From Apteryx mantelli (lineage: Eukaryota > Chordata > Aves > Apterygiformes > Apterygidae), in assembly GCF_036417845.1 (NCBI RefSeq), contig NC_089994.1, positions 17,316,001 through 17,380,000 of the forward strand: a stretch of DNA of 64,000 nt, written 5' to 3'. The position numbers and the translations under genes are program-made. Below the pieces are notes generated by a model. It had not been told where the DNA came from, made no database searches, and saw only the letters and a program-made list of their open reading frames with translations. This document shows, piece by piece, positions 51,901-61,322 of this stretch; the first letter of the stretch is position 1; every line of letters begins with the position of its first letter.

Positions 51901-54001
51901 GCAGGAGGAAGCGGAGGGAGTGTGTTTCCCATCAGGACGCTGGCTGGAAAAAGCACGAGCCGACCCGCTCGCGGCCTCTCCCGACGCCGGCATCGCGCCG
52001 CTTGCACCTGCGGCTCCGCGGGAGCCAGCGTTTCCCGCGGGCGACGGCGCGGGAACCTGGCAGCGGGAACTGGGAAGGGGCGGGGGGAGAGGGTGCCGCC
52101 TGCTGCCCCCCCGGGTCGGATGCGCCTCTGGGGCCGGGTGTCCGGCGGCGGAGCCGGCGGCGGAGCCGGGAGGAAGCGGGAGCGCGGCAGAGGGTGCTGA
52201 GTCATCCGCGGGCTGGCGGCGCTGATAGACGGCGGCGCCCGGGGGCCCCCGCGGGGGGTTGCGCTGGGGCGCTCGCGCTCGCCCCCGCGGCACGGCGCCT
52301 CCGGCCGGGCCCCAGCCCCAGCCCCAGCCCCAGCCCCAGCCCTGCGCAGCTCCACCGGGAAGCCGGGCCCCGGCGAGGCTGTCCGGGGGCAGATAAAATC
52401 TCCCCTCGTCTAGAAACTTCTGCGGACGTAATAGGAAGCCCGGCGGCTCTGCGGAGATAGAGGTCCGGCTTCCCGGCGGGGCGAACTTTTATCATCCTCG
52501 CTGTCTGCAAACAAGCTCCGCCGCGCTGGCGCTGCCCAAATCTCCCCGCTCGCTTCCTCCCGGCCCCTGCGATTTCTTTTTTTTTTTGGGTTATTATTAT
52601 TTTTCTTATTTTCCCTCCCCACCCCCAGAAAAGCATGCAGTCACTTTTGCTCCCCTTCTAGCACCCGCGCGGCGCTGCTGCGGCCGGGCCGTGCTTTCGG
52701 GAGGCCGCCGCGGTGGAGGAGCGCCGAGGGCGTCCCGGGAGCGGCAGGATACGGGCAGGGGAAGGATGTTTCCTGCCCGCGTGGCGTGCGCGCCTCCGAT
52801 AAATGCCGCGCGCGAGCACGAGGTACGGTAGTAAACAGGTGCCGGAGCCCGGCCGTGGGGCGAGCCGGGAGCCGACCCCGGCTTTTTCCCATGTCTCCGG
52901 TGGCGGCCAGGCTGGCGGCGCGCCCGCGGTTTCAAGGTCTCCTGGTGCCTGCAAAACGGAGCGGGGCGACCCCGGCTCCAATCTGCCGCGGTTCAAGTCT
53001 TTCCAACCCGAATGGTGCTCCGGCTTTAGGAGCCGGTTTCCTCTCCCTGAGCCGCCGGCTCGGACGCGAGGACGCGGGCTGGGAGCGGCCGGTGCGGGGC
53101 TCCGCGGGTGCCGTTCGCCCAGGGTCCCGCAGCGGCGGCAGCTCCCTCGCGGGTGAAACGTTCCCGTCGCCTCGTGCCTCTGGAGGGTCAGAGGCATGCG
53201 GGCCGGCGCTCCCGGGATGCCTTTCCCCATTCCTGGTTGTGTAGCTGCTTCTTCCCGTGCCCCTGGGGATGGGTCAATCTGCCAGTGGAGTCCCTGGATT
53301 TTGCAGATATTTACTGCGTACGGCCCATCCCGTCCCCCGTCCCCCCCCCCCAAGCTTTATCAGCTCGACTTAACGAGGTCCTTGGAGGAAACCCCCGAGG
53401 GCTGTTAAGCCTTGGCAAAATGAAACCGGATGCAGCCGGCCGCGCGTTCCCGTGGGGAGATGCAGGCAGCTGTGCGAGCAGGAAGCCCGGCAGACGCCGG
53501 GAGCCGCCGCGGCACCCCGGCCGGCCGGCCACCCCGCGCGCCCTCGCCCGGCCGCGGGGAAACCAAGGCACGGCCCCGCTCCGCCGGCTCGGCGCGGCGG
53601 CGAGGATGCTCGGAGCAGTCTCGGCCTCTCCCGGCCGTGTGGATCACTCTCCTTTCGCGGGGAGCCGTGCTGGCATCCCGCAGTTTTCCATGGCGGTGCA
53701 GCTCACTGCCGTGCTGCTTGCCGGGGGGATGCATCCGGCCGGGCGCCCAACGGGTGCAAGGACGGAGCTTGGAGCAGGGGATGAACAAAATGCCGCAAGA
53801 TCTTTCGCTGTGGGTATGAATCAGCGGAAGGACGGCGCTCGGGCCGCTCTGCGGTGCCCGCGGGATTCGTGCTTGTGCCGGGGGGAGGGCGTCGGGGCGG
53901 GGGGGCGAGGCGGGCGGCCGGCGAGGCGAGGCGAGGCGCTGCCGCCGCTCACGCGCTCTGTGTCTTGCAGCAGCCGCGCGGCGCCGGAGCCTCCGCGATG
54001 A
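45879..54001 (+). CDS. Predicted upstream ORF in the SH2B3 mRNA (spliced, 21 codons)
   Basis: Joining 45879-45913 to 53971-54001 gives ATG, 21 sense codons (starting MGERRTGAFS) and TGA at 53999-54001. That stop overlaps the SH2B3 start at 53998-54000 as ATGA. The Kozak context of the uORF is strong. This depends on the exon 1 to exon 2 splice being real and direct. A tandem acceptor (gcagcag) would change it by one codon without altering the frame. Confidence 0.45.
52195..52494. promoter_or_regulatory. NF-E2/MARE site with GATA cluster in SH2B3 intron 1
   Basis: TGCTGAGTCAT at 52195-52205 is a full NF-E2/MARE consensus. WGATAR motifs follow at 52223-52228 (tgatag), 52391-52396 (agataa), 52455-52460 (agatag) and, on the minus strand, 52489-52494 (tgataa). 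NF-E2 with GATA1 marks erythroid and megakaryocytic enhancers, the lineages in which LNK acts. Function is inferred. Confidence 0.5.
52310..52342. repeat. (CCCCAG)n hexanucleotide array
   Basis: Five to six perfect units lying inside the NF-E2/GATA cluster. The other strand (CTGGGG)n could form G-quadruplexes. Confidence 0.85.
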
Positions 54002-54699
54002 ACGGGCACGCCGTGCCGGCAGGCACGCCAGCGCGGCCCCGGGGCTGGAGCGAGTTCTGCGAGCTGCACGCCATCAGCACCGCCAAGGAGCTGGCCCGCC
54101 ACTACCTGCGCTTCGCCACCGAGCACCCGCACCACGACCCGCTGGCCGCCGAGAACTTCTCGGTGCACTTCACCGACCTCTTCCAGCAGTACTTCTGCCA
54201 CGAGGTGAAGGAGGGCTTCGCCAGCAGCCAGCTCCGCATCCTGCCCGCCGGCCCCGCGCGCGACTACCGGGAGGCGCCGCGCCGGCACCCGGACGCCCGT
54301 CCCGGCGCCGCGGCGGCCAAGGGCGAGCCGGAGCGGAGCGGCCGCTCGGAGCAGCGCGGCGCCTTGCGCAAGTCGTGGAGCTCGGAGGAGCTGGCCGCCT
54401 CCGCCCGGCGGCCCTTCTCCCTGAGCCAGCTGCGGCGCAGCTGGCGCAGCCTCTTCCGCCGGCGCTCCTCGGAGGCGCTCGCCGGCGAGGCCGAGGGGCC
54501 GGAGGCAGCGCTCAAGCCGGGCCCCGGCAAGCGGGCGCCGCCGGCCGCCGTGCGCAAGGAGGGGCTGCTCAAGTACGTGCTGCTGGACGAGAGCTGCCTG
54601 GACAGCGGGACGCGCTGGCAGCGCTGCCGGCTGCTGCTGCGCCGCGCGGGGCCGCCCCACGCCGCCGACTACGTCCTGGAGCTCTTCGACCCGCCCAAG
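53998..54699 (+). CDS. SH2B3: SH2B3 (LNK) first main coding exon: dimerisation domain and start of PH domain
   Basis: 234 codons from ATG at 53998 to donor gtaagc at 54700, phase 0. The acceptor tgtcttgcag ends at 53970, leaving 27 bases of 5' UTR. Residues about 15-70 (GWSEFCELHAISTAKELAR, then NFSVHFTDLFQQYFCHEV) match the phenylalanine-zipper dimerisation domain of SH2B proteins. Basic/Ser blocks (SWSSEEL, LFRRRSSEAL) follow. The PH domain starts about residue 189 (LLKYVLLDESCLDSGTRWQ) and continues past LELFDPPK into the next exon, outside the window. The SH2 domain is also beyond the window. LNK is a cytoplasmic adaptor that dampens JAK2, MPL, EPOR and KIT signalling in blood cells. The match to SH2B3 rather than SH2B1/2 rests on MNGxA, the RGWSEFCELHA wording and synteny. 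Confidence 0.94.
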
Positions 54700-56864
54700 G
54701 TAAGCGCCGGCCGGCCACCCGCGGCCCCTTTCGGAGACCCCGCAGCGGTCCGGACCCCCCCCTGTCCCACGCGGTCTTCCCGCGGTGCGCCCCGTCGCGT
54801 CGCTCGCCCGCGCGCCCGGCCCCGGCGTTGCGCCGCCGCGGGCTCGTCCGCGGACCGTCTCCCCCGGCGGGCGAAGCTCGCTCCCGCCGTGGGAGGCAAC
54901 TTTGGCCCCGGCGTTTCGGCCTCACCCCTCCTCCCCCGGCCTTGCTGATGAGGCGAGAGGCAGCTCGGTTCCGGTAACGCGAATTTCCATTTCGCTTCTC
55001 GCCGCCGCCGCGGCCGGTTGCGCAACCCGCCTGCGCGCGGAGCCCGGTGCCGCTCGGCGCACGAGCCGTCCGCAGGGTCGGTGCTCGCTTTCGGGGCCGC
55101 GTCCGGAGGGCGGCACGGGAGACGGTGTCTGCGCTCGCTCCAGGCACCTTCTGCATTTCGGTCGGAGCCGGGCCGGGTCCCCGACCCTGCTTTCCGGCGA
55201 GCCCCGGCTGACACCTCGTGTCCCGCAGGCTCCCGGCAGCGCCTGGCCCCGCGGGAAACAGGGAAAGCAAAGGGAAAAGAAAACCGGGCTCTGTGCCTTC
55301 CTCGGCTCCCTGCAGGGGCTGAAAAGGAGTTTTTTTTAAAAAAGAAAAACACCTTAAAGTGCTTTCGTGGATAGAAATTCGGGCGTCGTCTACCCCGGGG
55401 CGCTGCCGTGGCGGTTAGAGAAGCGCTGAGACAACGATGTGGCAGGATCCGAGCGAGACCCGAGCGATCGCAAGGGGCAGGAGCTTCGTCACGGCGCTTC
55501 ACGCCCGCGCGGGCGGTTCCTCCGCGCGGCAGCTTTCGTGCCCGTGCAGCGGGCTGGGTTTCTTTCTCTTTAGTCATTTAGCTTTGATAACTATCTCGTG
55601 TTTCGGAGCAAGGAAGTCTCGGTTAGGGGATGCGGCGCCCGGTCCCTGCCGCGAGGACGCGTCTGTGATTCGCCGCGGGAGCCGCCGGCGAGCGGCTTGC
55701 CTGAGCTCCGGGCAAAACCCCCCCAAAACACCTGCCGGCTTCGAACCCCAAAGCCGCCGTGCCAGCGCCCGGGTGCTCGCAGAGGGGGCCGGGGGAAGGC
55801 CGGGCTGCTCGCTGCTCCGCGGCCCCGGCGCTTTGCACGGGTCGGCAGCGAAGGCGCAGCGAGCGGGTGGCCGCCCCGGCGCAGGGCCGGTTTGGGCGAC
55901 GCGCCCCGGGGCCGAGCTCGCCCGAGGATGTGGTCACGCGCTTGGAAATCACATCTTGCAGCAAGCGAATCGAGGCTCGCTGCCCCCCCCCCTTTTTTTT
56001 TTTTCTTTTTTTGGCCTCCCCACCCTGCCAGGAGCTCCGCAAACAAGCCCCGGGCTGAGCGCGTCCTTCCTGCCGACCCACTTTAATCTTTAAATGCCGC
56101 TTCTGGTCCCGTTCTCGACGTCTTGCTGTCGAAAGAGGAGGGCGCCAAGAGAAACTGGAAGCGGCCGCGGCGGGCGATAACAGGACGGCTCAGCCCGGAG
56201 GTGCTGCGAGAGGCGCCGTGCCCCGGCACGGGCACCCCCGGCCCCGGCGCCTCCGGGGCTCTTCCGGCTCGGCTGCGCGCTGGGAGCTGCTCGCTGCCCC
56301 TGTGTGCGCTAGGAAGCCGGGAGGATCGCCGAATATTTTGCAAGTCTCTTTGCATTTTTTTTTTTTCTCCCCGCTTTGCTTTGTGGTCCTCGTCGCCGCT
56401 GAGGGATGCGCCGACATGAGGAACGTTGCTCCCAGGATTTTGGAAGTCTCTTGGGGAAGTGGGTTCCTGCGGAAACCCTCTCCAGAGAGGCCCATCCCTG
56501 CTGGCTAACTGCGGCACAGCCGCGTCCCCCTCCTGGTTGCAGCCCGTTTCCCACTAACCTCAGCTGAAGGCTTCTGGAAGCTGGAAGTCGGCCAGATCTG
56601 GAGTAAATCAGGCTTCAGAAGGAGCTTTCCGTATAAAACCTTAAAAGGTGGTGCTTGGGAGCCTAATGCGGAGAGGCGCGGTGAGCAGGTGTTTAAACCA
56701 GCTGCAAAGCCGCCGCTGGTGCCACCGGTGCCGCAAAGGCGGCCCGGGGACGGCGGCTCGCCCCAAGCGCGGGAGGCGAAGCCAGGCCGGAGGAAAGGCA
56801 GCAGCTGGGCGGTGGTTTTCCCTTTAAATTAAGGCGAATCCTCCCTGGGGAAGGCTGGGGGAGC
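54700..56864. other. SH2B3: SH2B3 intron 2, first part
   Basis: CpG-rich, with a T/C-run at 55985-56012. A modest-GC patch at 56540-56690 (ccagatctggagtaaatcag, ccttaaaaggtggtgc) may be conserved. The next SH2B3 exon (rest of PH domain) was looked for and not found. Confidence 0.5.
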
Positions 56865-56977
56865 CCCTTCCCTTCCCTTCCCTTCCCTTCCCTTCCCTTC
56901 CCTTCCCTTCCCTTCCCTTCCCTTCCCTTCCCTTCCCTTCCCTTCCCTTCCCTTCCCTTCCCTTCCCTTCCCTTCCC
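56865..56977. repeat. (CCCTT)n pentanucleotide array, AAGGG on the minus strand
   Basis: About 22 perfect units in SH2B3 intron 2. The purine strand has regular GGG blocks and can form G-quadruplexes or triplexes. The long Gly/Lys/Arg/Glu-type open frame on the minus strand is a repeat artefact. Confidence 0.93.
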
Positions 56978-57283
56978 GCCAGCTTCCCAGGCGCTGCCTT
57001 TCCCGGGGTCCCACGCTCAGGTGCTTTGAAACAAGCAGCTACAAAAGCAGTTGCGGGTATTTTCTTTGCCTGTTGGTTTCCGGCCATTCCGGCTGCGCTC
57101 GGGTCACCCCCGAGGTTTCCCCTGGGAGCGTGAGAGCTGCCCTCCCCTCTTTGCCCTCCCCAAATTTCCAAGGGCTTGCAACAAACTCAGGAGCCCCAAG
57201 TCCCCGTATTGGGGAGCAACCCCATAACGGGGCGAGGGGAGGTGAGAAAGGGAGCGTCGCCCCGGGGGTGCGCAGGTGGTGCA

Positions 57284-57420
57284 CGGGCGCAGGGACGGGA
57301 TGGAGCGTGCAGCAGGAATGCGGCGCGCAGCGGGATGCAGCGTGCGTGGGCGCAGGGATGCAGCGCGCAGCGGGATGCAGCGTGCGTGGGCGCAGGGATG
57401 TGGCACACGGCGGGATGCCG
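57284..57420. repeat. 40-bp tandem repeat, about three copies
   Basis: A stretch of about 37 bases starting at 57324 recurs exactly at 57364 (cgcgcagcgggatgcagcg and onward, ending gcagggatg). Degenerate copies lie on both sides. Confidence 0.85.
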
Positions 57421-60400
57421 CGAGCCCTCGTGGTGCAGAGCGGCCTGACCGCAATGTCGGCTTCTCTTAGATCTTGCTGCTGTTGGAAACTTTTTTCCGC
57501 CCGGACTTTCTCCCTCGGTGCGCTCCAAAGAGGCCCCTGAGCCTAATCCCGTAATGTGGCCGGCATCAAACGGCGCGGGGCTCCCTGAAGAGCCCAATCC
57601 CATCTCCCGCTCGGGCGGGCGTGCGGGTGCCAAGCCGTGCTGAGCCTCCCGCCACGACCGGGGCTTTGGGACGGAGCAAGCCGCTTCCCTGCTGCTGTTG
57701 CATTGGGTTTGGCTCCTCTCCTTCCTCCCTCGAGCGCTGGAACACGCTGTTGCAAACGAGGGATTTGGAGGTGATTTAATCGGGAGCCCTCTACCAAGGC
57801 AGGTCGTGTCGCTAGAGCCCGCGGGAGGCCGCGGCGGCGCGGGGCGCTCGGGGTTGCACCAGCAGCCGTGTCCTGCGCGGCGCCTTGCGCTCGCCTGCTT
57901 TTAATTAGCGACGGAGCAACGAAAGTGGGGGGGGGGGAAAACCCGGGCGGCACCGGCCCGCTGCCCTCCTCGCCCGGGAGGGCTCGGAGGGGTTAAGAGC
58001 AACGAGCTGCAGCCCTGCCGGGGCGGCGCACGCGATGCTCTGCGGCTCCCGCCCTGCTCCCCTGGCTCTGGCTCCGGGCTTTTGCTCTTGTACGGGCACG
58101 CGTGCGGATGTGCGCAGGCACCGGTGCCTATGGATAGCTATGGCATGTATTTAGGTATGTATACGTATATACGTTTTATGCGTGTATATATATTATTTAC
58201 TTCTTTTTCCCCTCTGCTCACCTTCTGAACTTGGCCTGCAGGTTTTTCTTTTCTAATTTTCAGTTTTATGCAAATAAAGGGTTTTTTGGTTTTTTTTTCA
58301 GTTTGGGCTCCTTCAGCTAAGTGCATTTATGTAAACGAGTTATTCGCCGCGCAGCAGCCCCGGGGAGACCCTGGCCGCGTCCCCGGGAGCGCGCGCCCGG
58401 GCGGATTCGCCGGTGTCCGCTACGAGGGCAGCGCTCGCACCTCCTGCCGCCCTTCAGCGGCGGCGCCGAGCCGGCTCTGTCTCCTCTACCAAGCCACAGA
58501 CCGTCACGTCGCTCGTAGGAATTTAATAGCTCTGAGGCCTCTGCGCTTCTGTGGGTTTGAATCAAAGCTGGCCAAAGAGGCTCACGTGTTTTTGGGCAGG
58601 CGAGTGCGCAGGCGTACGCGCTCCTCGCGCCCGGGTCCCCTGCGGGAGCCGCGGCAGGCGTCCCCGGCGTCCCTCTCGCCTTCGCCGTGCCCCGCGTCGC
58701 CCGTCGCCGCGAGCAGGGCGCTCGGCAGCGGCTTTCGGGCTCTCCGGCTCGTCGGCCCGGCCCCGGCCCCAAGCACCGTTTATTTTTTATGGCCCGGTCC
58801 TAAACCCCGTGCAAACTGGGATTTGCAGCGGAAATGTCCACAGCCGTTTATGTTGACCAGATGTTTTTGCAGGAAGGGGAAGGGAAATGGGATTTTCATT
58901 TGTGCTGGTTTCTTTATAGCGTTTTAATGAAACCCATCGCATCCCGTAAACGACTGCACTCCGCGCTGAATCCAGAAGGATCCTTCCGGTGAAAAAAACA
59001 AACGCGGTGCCGGTGCCGTGGATTTTACAGCCTCGTCCTCGAGACGAGCAGTATTTTTATCTCTGTGTGCTCGGTGCGAGACTGCTTCGACTTCCTTTTT
59101 TTTTTTCTTCTTCTTCTTTTTTCTTTTTTTTCCCCTTTCCTTTCACCTGAAGCTCATTTCTGAGAACTGCAGGCTCCTGAGCGAGCAGCTCCGCTTGCCG
59201 GGGGGAGGATGGGGCCGTGGCGCCGGCGGCTCGTTCCCCGCTCCCAGCGAGTCCATCCCGGCTGCCGGCGCAGCCACGTGCCCACCCCATCCCGGGACAC
59301 CGGGTCGGACCGGGGCCACTGGAGCGCGGCATTAAGGGACTCGCCCAAGGGCACTGGGGGAGGCAGTGGCGGAGCCGGAGCTCCCTGCGGCTCCCGCTCC
59401 GGGCCGGGCAGGCAGAACCGGGATGTGTTTTAGGAAGACCTGGCCCCGGCTGTACTGTTTGCTCTTAAGGAGAGACCTCTAATTATGCAATTATGCAAAC
59501 GTCCTTGTCACCTCCGCACCCGTGCGGCAGGGCACTGCCACCCCCCCTGGTTTTGGTGCTCCCCGAGCTCCTCCATCCGTTTATTCCTGGAAGAATGATG
59601 GAAAATCAACTTTTCCTCCCCGGTGTCCATGCAGGTGGGCAGGGGGTGCTGGTGCCCGCAGGCTCCGGCCAAGCCGGCACGGCCAGGAAGGGGGTGGCTG
59701 CAGCGGGGACATGTCCCCGTGTCCCGCTCTTGTCAGTCTGGATGCCATCCGGTGTCCTCCGTCCCGCTGGCCTCCGCCGGGCTGAATCCCTGCAGGCGCC
59801 GTCGTTGCTCCCAGCTCGGCCGCGCGCGGGCTGCCACCGCCGAGCGGGACGGCTGGCGCCTGCCCTCACCGCCGCGCCGCGCCGCGCCTCGCGCGAGCGC
59901 TGTTCTTCGAAGGCGAGCGGCGCCGGCTCTCCGCTGGGCTTCTCGAGGTTGCAGCGGTGGCTTTCTAATTTTTTTTTTTTCCTCTTCTTTTTTTTTTTTC
60001 TCTTTTTTTTGGCGTTTCGGGGTGAGGGAGCGCAGGGGGGGTGGGGGGGGAGGGCGACGAGACAAAAGGTTATTTGTCATTTATTAACCACAACTTTTTC
60101 CATCCTTGGTCATGCACGGAAAAAACACTTTTAGCAGCGTAACCGCAGCCCCGGCGCTAATTGCTGAAGAACAGAGTTTCTTATTTTGGAAACTGTTGCT
60201 GGGATGGAGCGTGCCGGTGCGCGACCGGCCTGCGGCGGGAAGGGCGCAGGAGAAGCGCCCCCCGGCCGGGTCGGCCCCGTCCCCGGAGCCGGCCGCCACC
60301 ACCGCCGGAGCGCTCCCGGCTGGCCCCGCGGCAGCCAGCGTTTCCCTTTCTCCTTCCGCGCCCGGAATAACTCCTCGCGGTGCCTTGCTCGGCGATGCTT

Positions 60401-60780
60401 TTCCGGATTTCCCCCGGCCCCTCTCGCTGCCGTGGCCCTGGGTTCGCAGCCCAGGCGGAGCAGGCGGGAGCCTTCCCTTTCATTTATTTAATTATTGATT
60501 TTTTTAACCCATCCTTTAAAATCCGCTCCCGGGAAGCATCACCATCCGTGCGAGGAGGCAGCGCGTGCCGTCCCCATGCCGTCCCCATCCCCTCCCCGTC
60601 CTGTCCCCGATGCCGGCATCCTCGCGGGGCCGGCAGCTCCCGCCAGCCGGGCGCGGGAACTGCGCCCCGGGAGCGGCTGCGAGAGAGAAGCCCGGCCGTG
60701 TAGGTTGTTGCCTTTTCTTTTTTTGCCTTTTTTTTTTCAATCTTTTTTTTTTTCTTTTTTTTTCTCCTGTTTTGGTCCAG

Positions 60781-60817
60781 GATGTGGTTGTTTCAAGGCT
60801 GAGTGCCTCTCGCAAAG
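60781..60817 (+). other. Exon-like segment with good splice signals in SH2B3 intron 2
   Basis: A 37-base segment preceded by a long T/C tract ending ttttggtccag and followed by gtaaat. Its length is not a multiple of three, so inclusion between phase-0 exons would shift the frame. It may be a cryptic or poison exon, or chance. Confidence 0.25.
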
Positions 60818-61313
60818 GTAAATATTTGTGAGAGCGCGCGCAGAGGGCGCGGGGTCTGGACGGAGCCCCGGGGCCGGGGTGGCCGCCGCCGCGCCTCGGC
60901 ACCGTGCCGAAAGCGGAGCCCTTCGGAGCCGCCTCCGCTCGCCCCGAGCAGCTCTGCTCCGGGACCCGAATCCCCCCCCCACCCGGAGGGGGGGACACGG
61001 GCTGCGTTTTGCAGGGACCTTTCCCCTGGCTGGACGCGGAGGGGCCGATCCGGCGGGACCCCGCGCTACGGACGAGCCCCCGCAGCCCCTTCCATGGGCC
61101 ATCGAGGCAGGAGCAGCCGGCGCCCGGGATTTCTCCCGCGGCCAACGCGCCCCGGCTCAGCGGATTAGGGATGCTACGGGAAGCCGGGAGCATTGCTGTT
61201 CCGAGCCAAGCCGCCCCCTCCGCGCCAGGGATTTCGGGTGACTCAGGCCCCGGCTGCATCCGGGCTCCCGCTCGCATGCCGAAATCTTGTTTACTTTCCG
61301 TGCTCTTTATTTA

Positions 61314-61322
61314 TTCCAGGAA
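61314..61322 (+). promoter_or_regulatory. STAT-type palindrome in SH2B3 intron 2
   Basis: ttccaggaa fits TTCNNNGAA, the STAT consensus (STAT5 form). It lies in an AT-richer patch (tttatttattccaggaaatt) in a GC-rich intron. Single sites of this type are common by chance. Confidence 0.3.

Larger units (their letters stand above)
45914..53970. other. SH2B3: SH2B3 intron 1
   Basis: About 8 kb with no coding exon recognised. AT-richer, possibly conserved patches lie at 46980-47160 (cgatttcgatattgtagttg), 48400-48560, 49255-49310, 50190-50420 (including gattgtgggaac, an RBPJ-like core, and ctaaaaatgcc) and 50860-50950. A T-rich tract is at 49424-49482. The NF-E2/GATA cluster at 52195-52494 is the strongest regulatory candidate. 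Confidence 0.5.

Noticed and set aside
56824-57171. Gly/Lys/Arg/Glu repeat protein on the minus strand
   Set aside because: It is the translation of the (AAGGG)n pentanucleotide array.
58130-58200. TATA-box promoter
   Set aside because: It is a run of TA-rich low-complexity sequence, with no start region or exon following.
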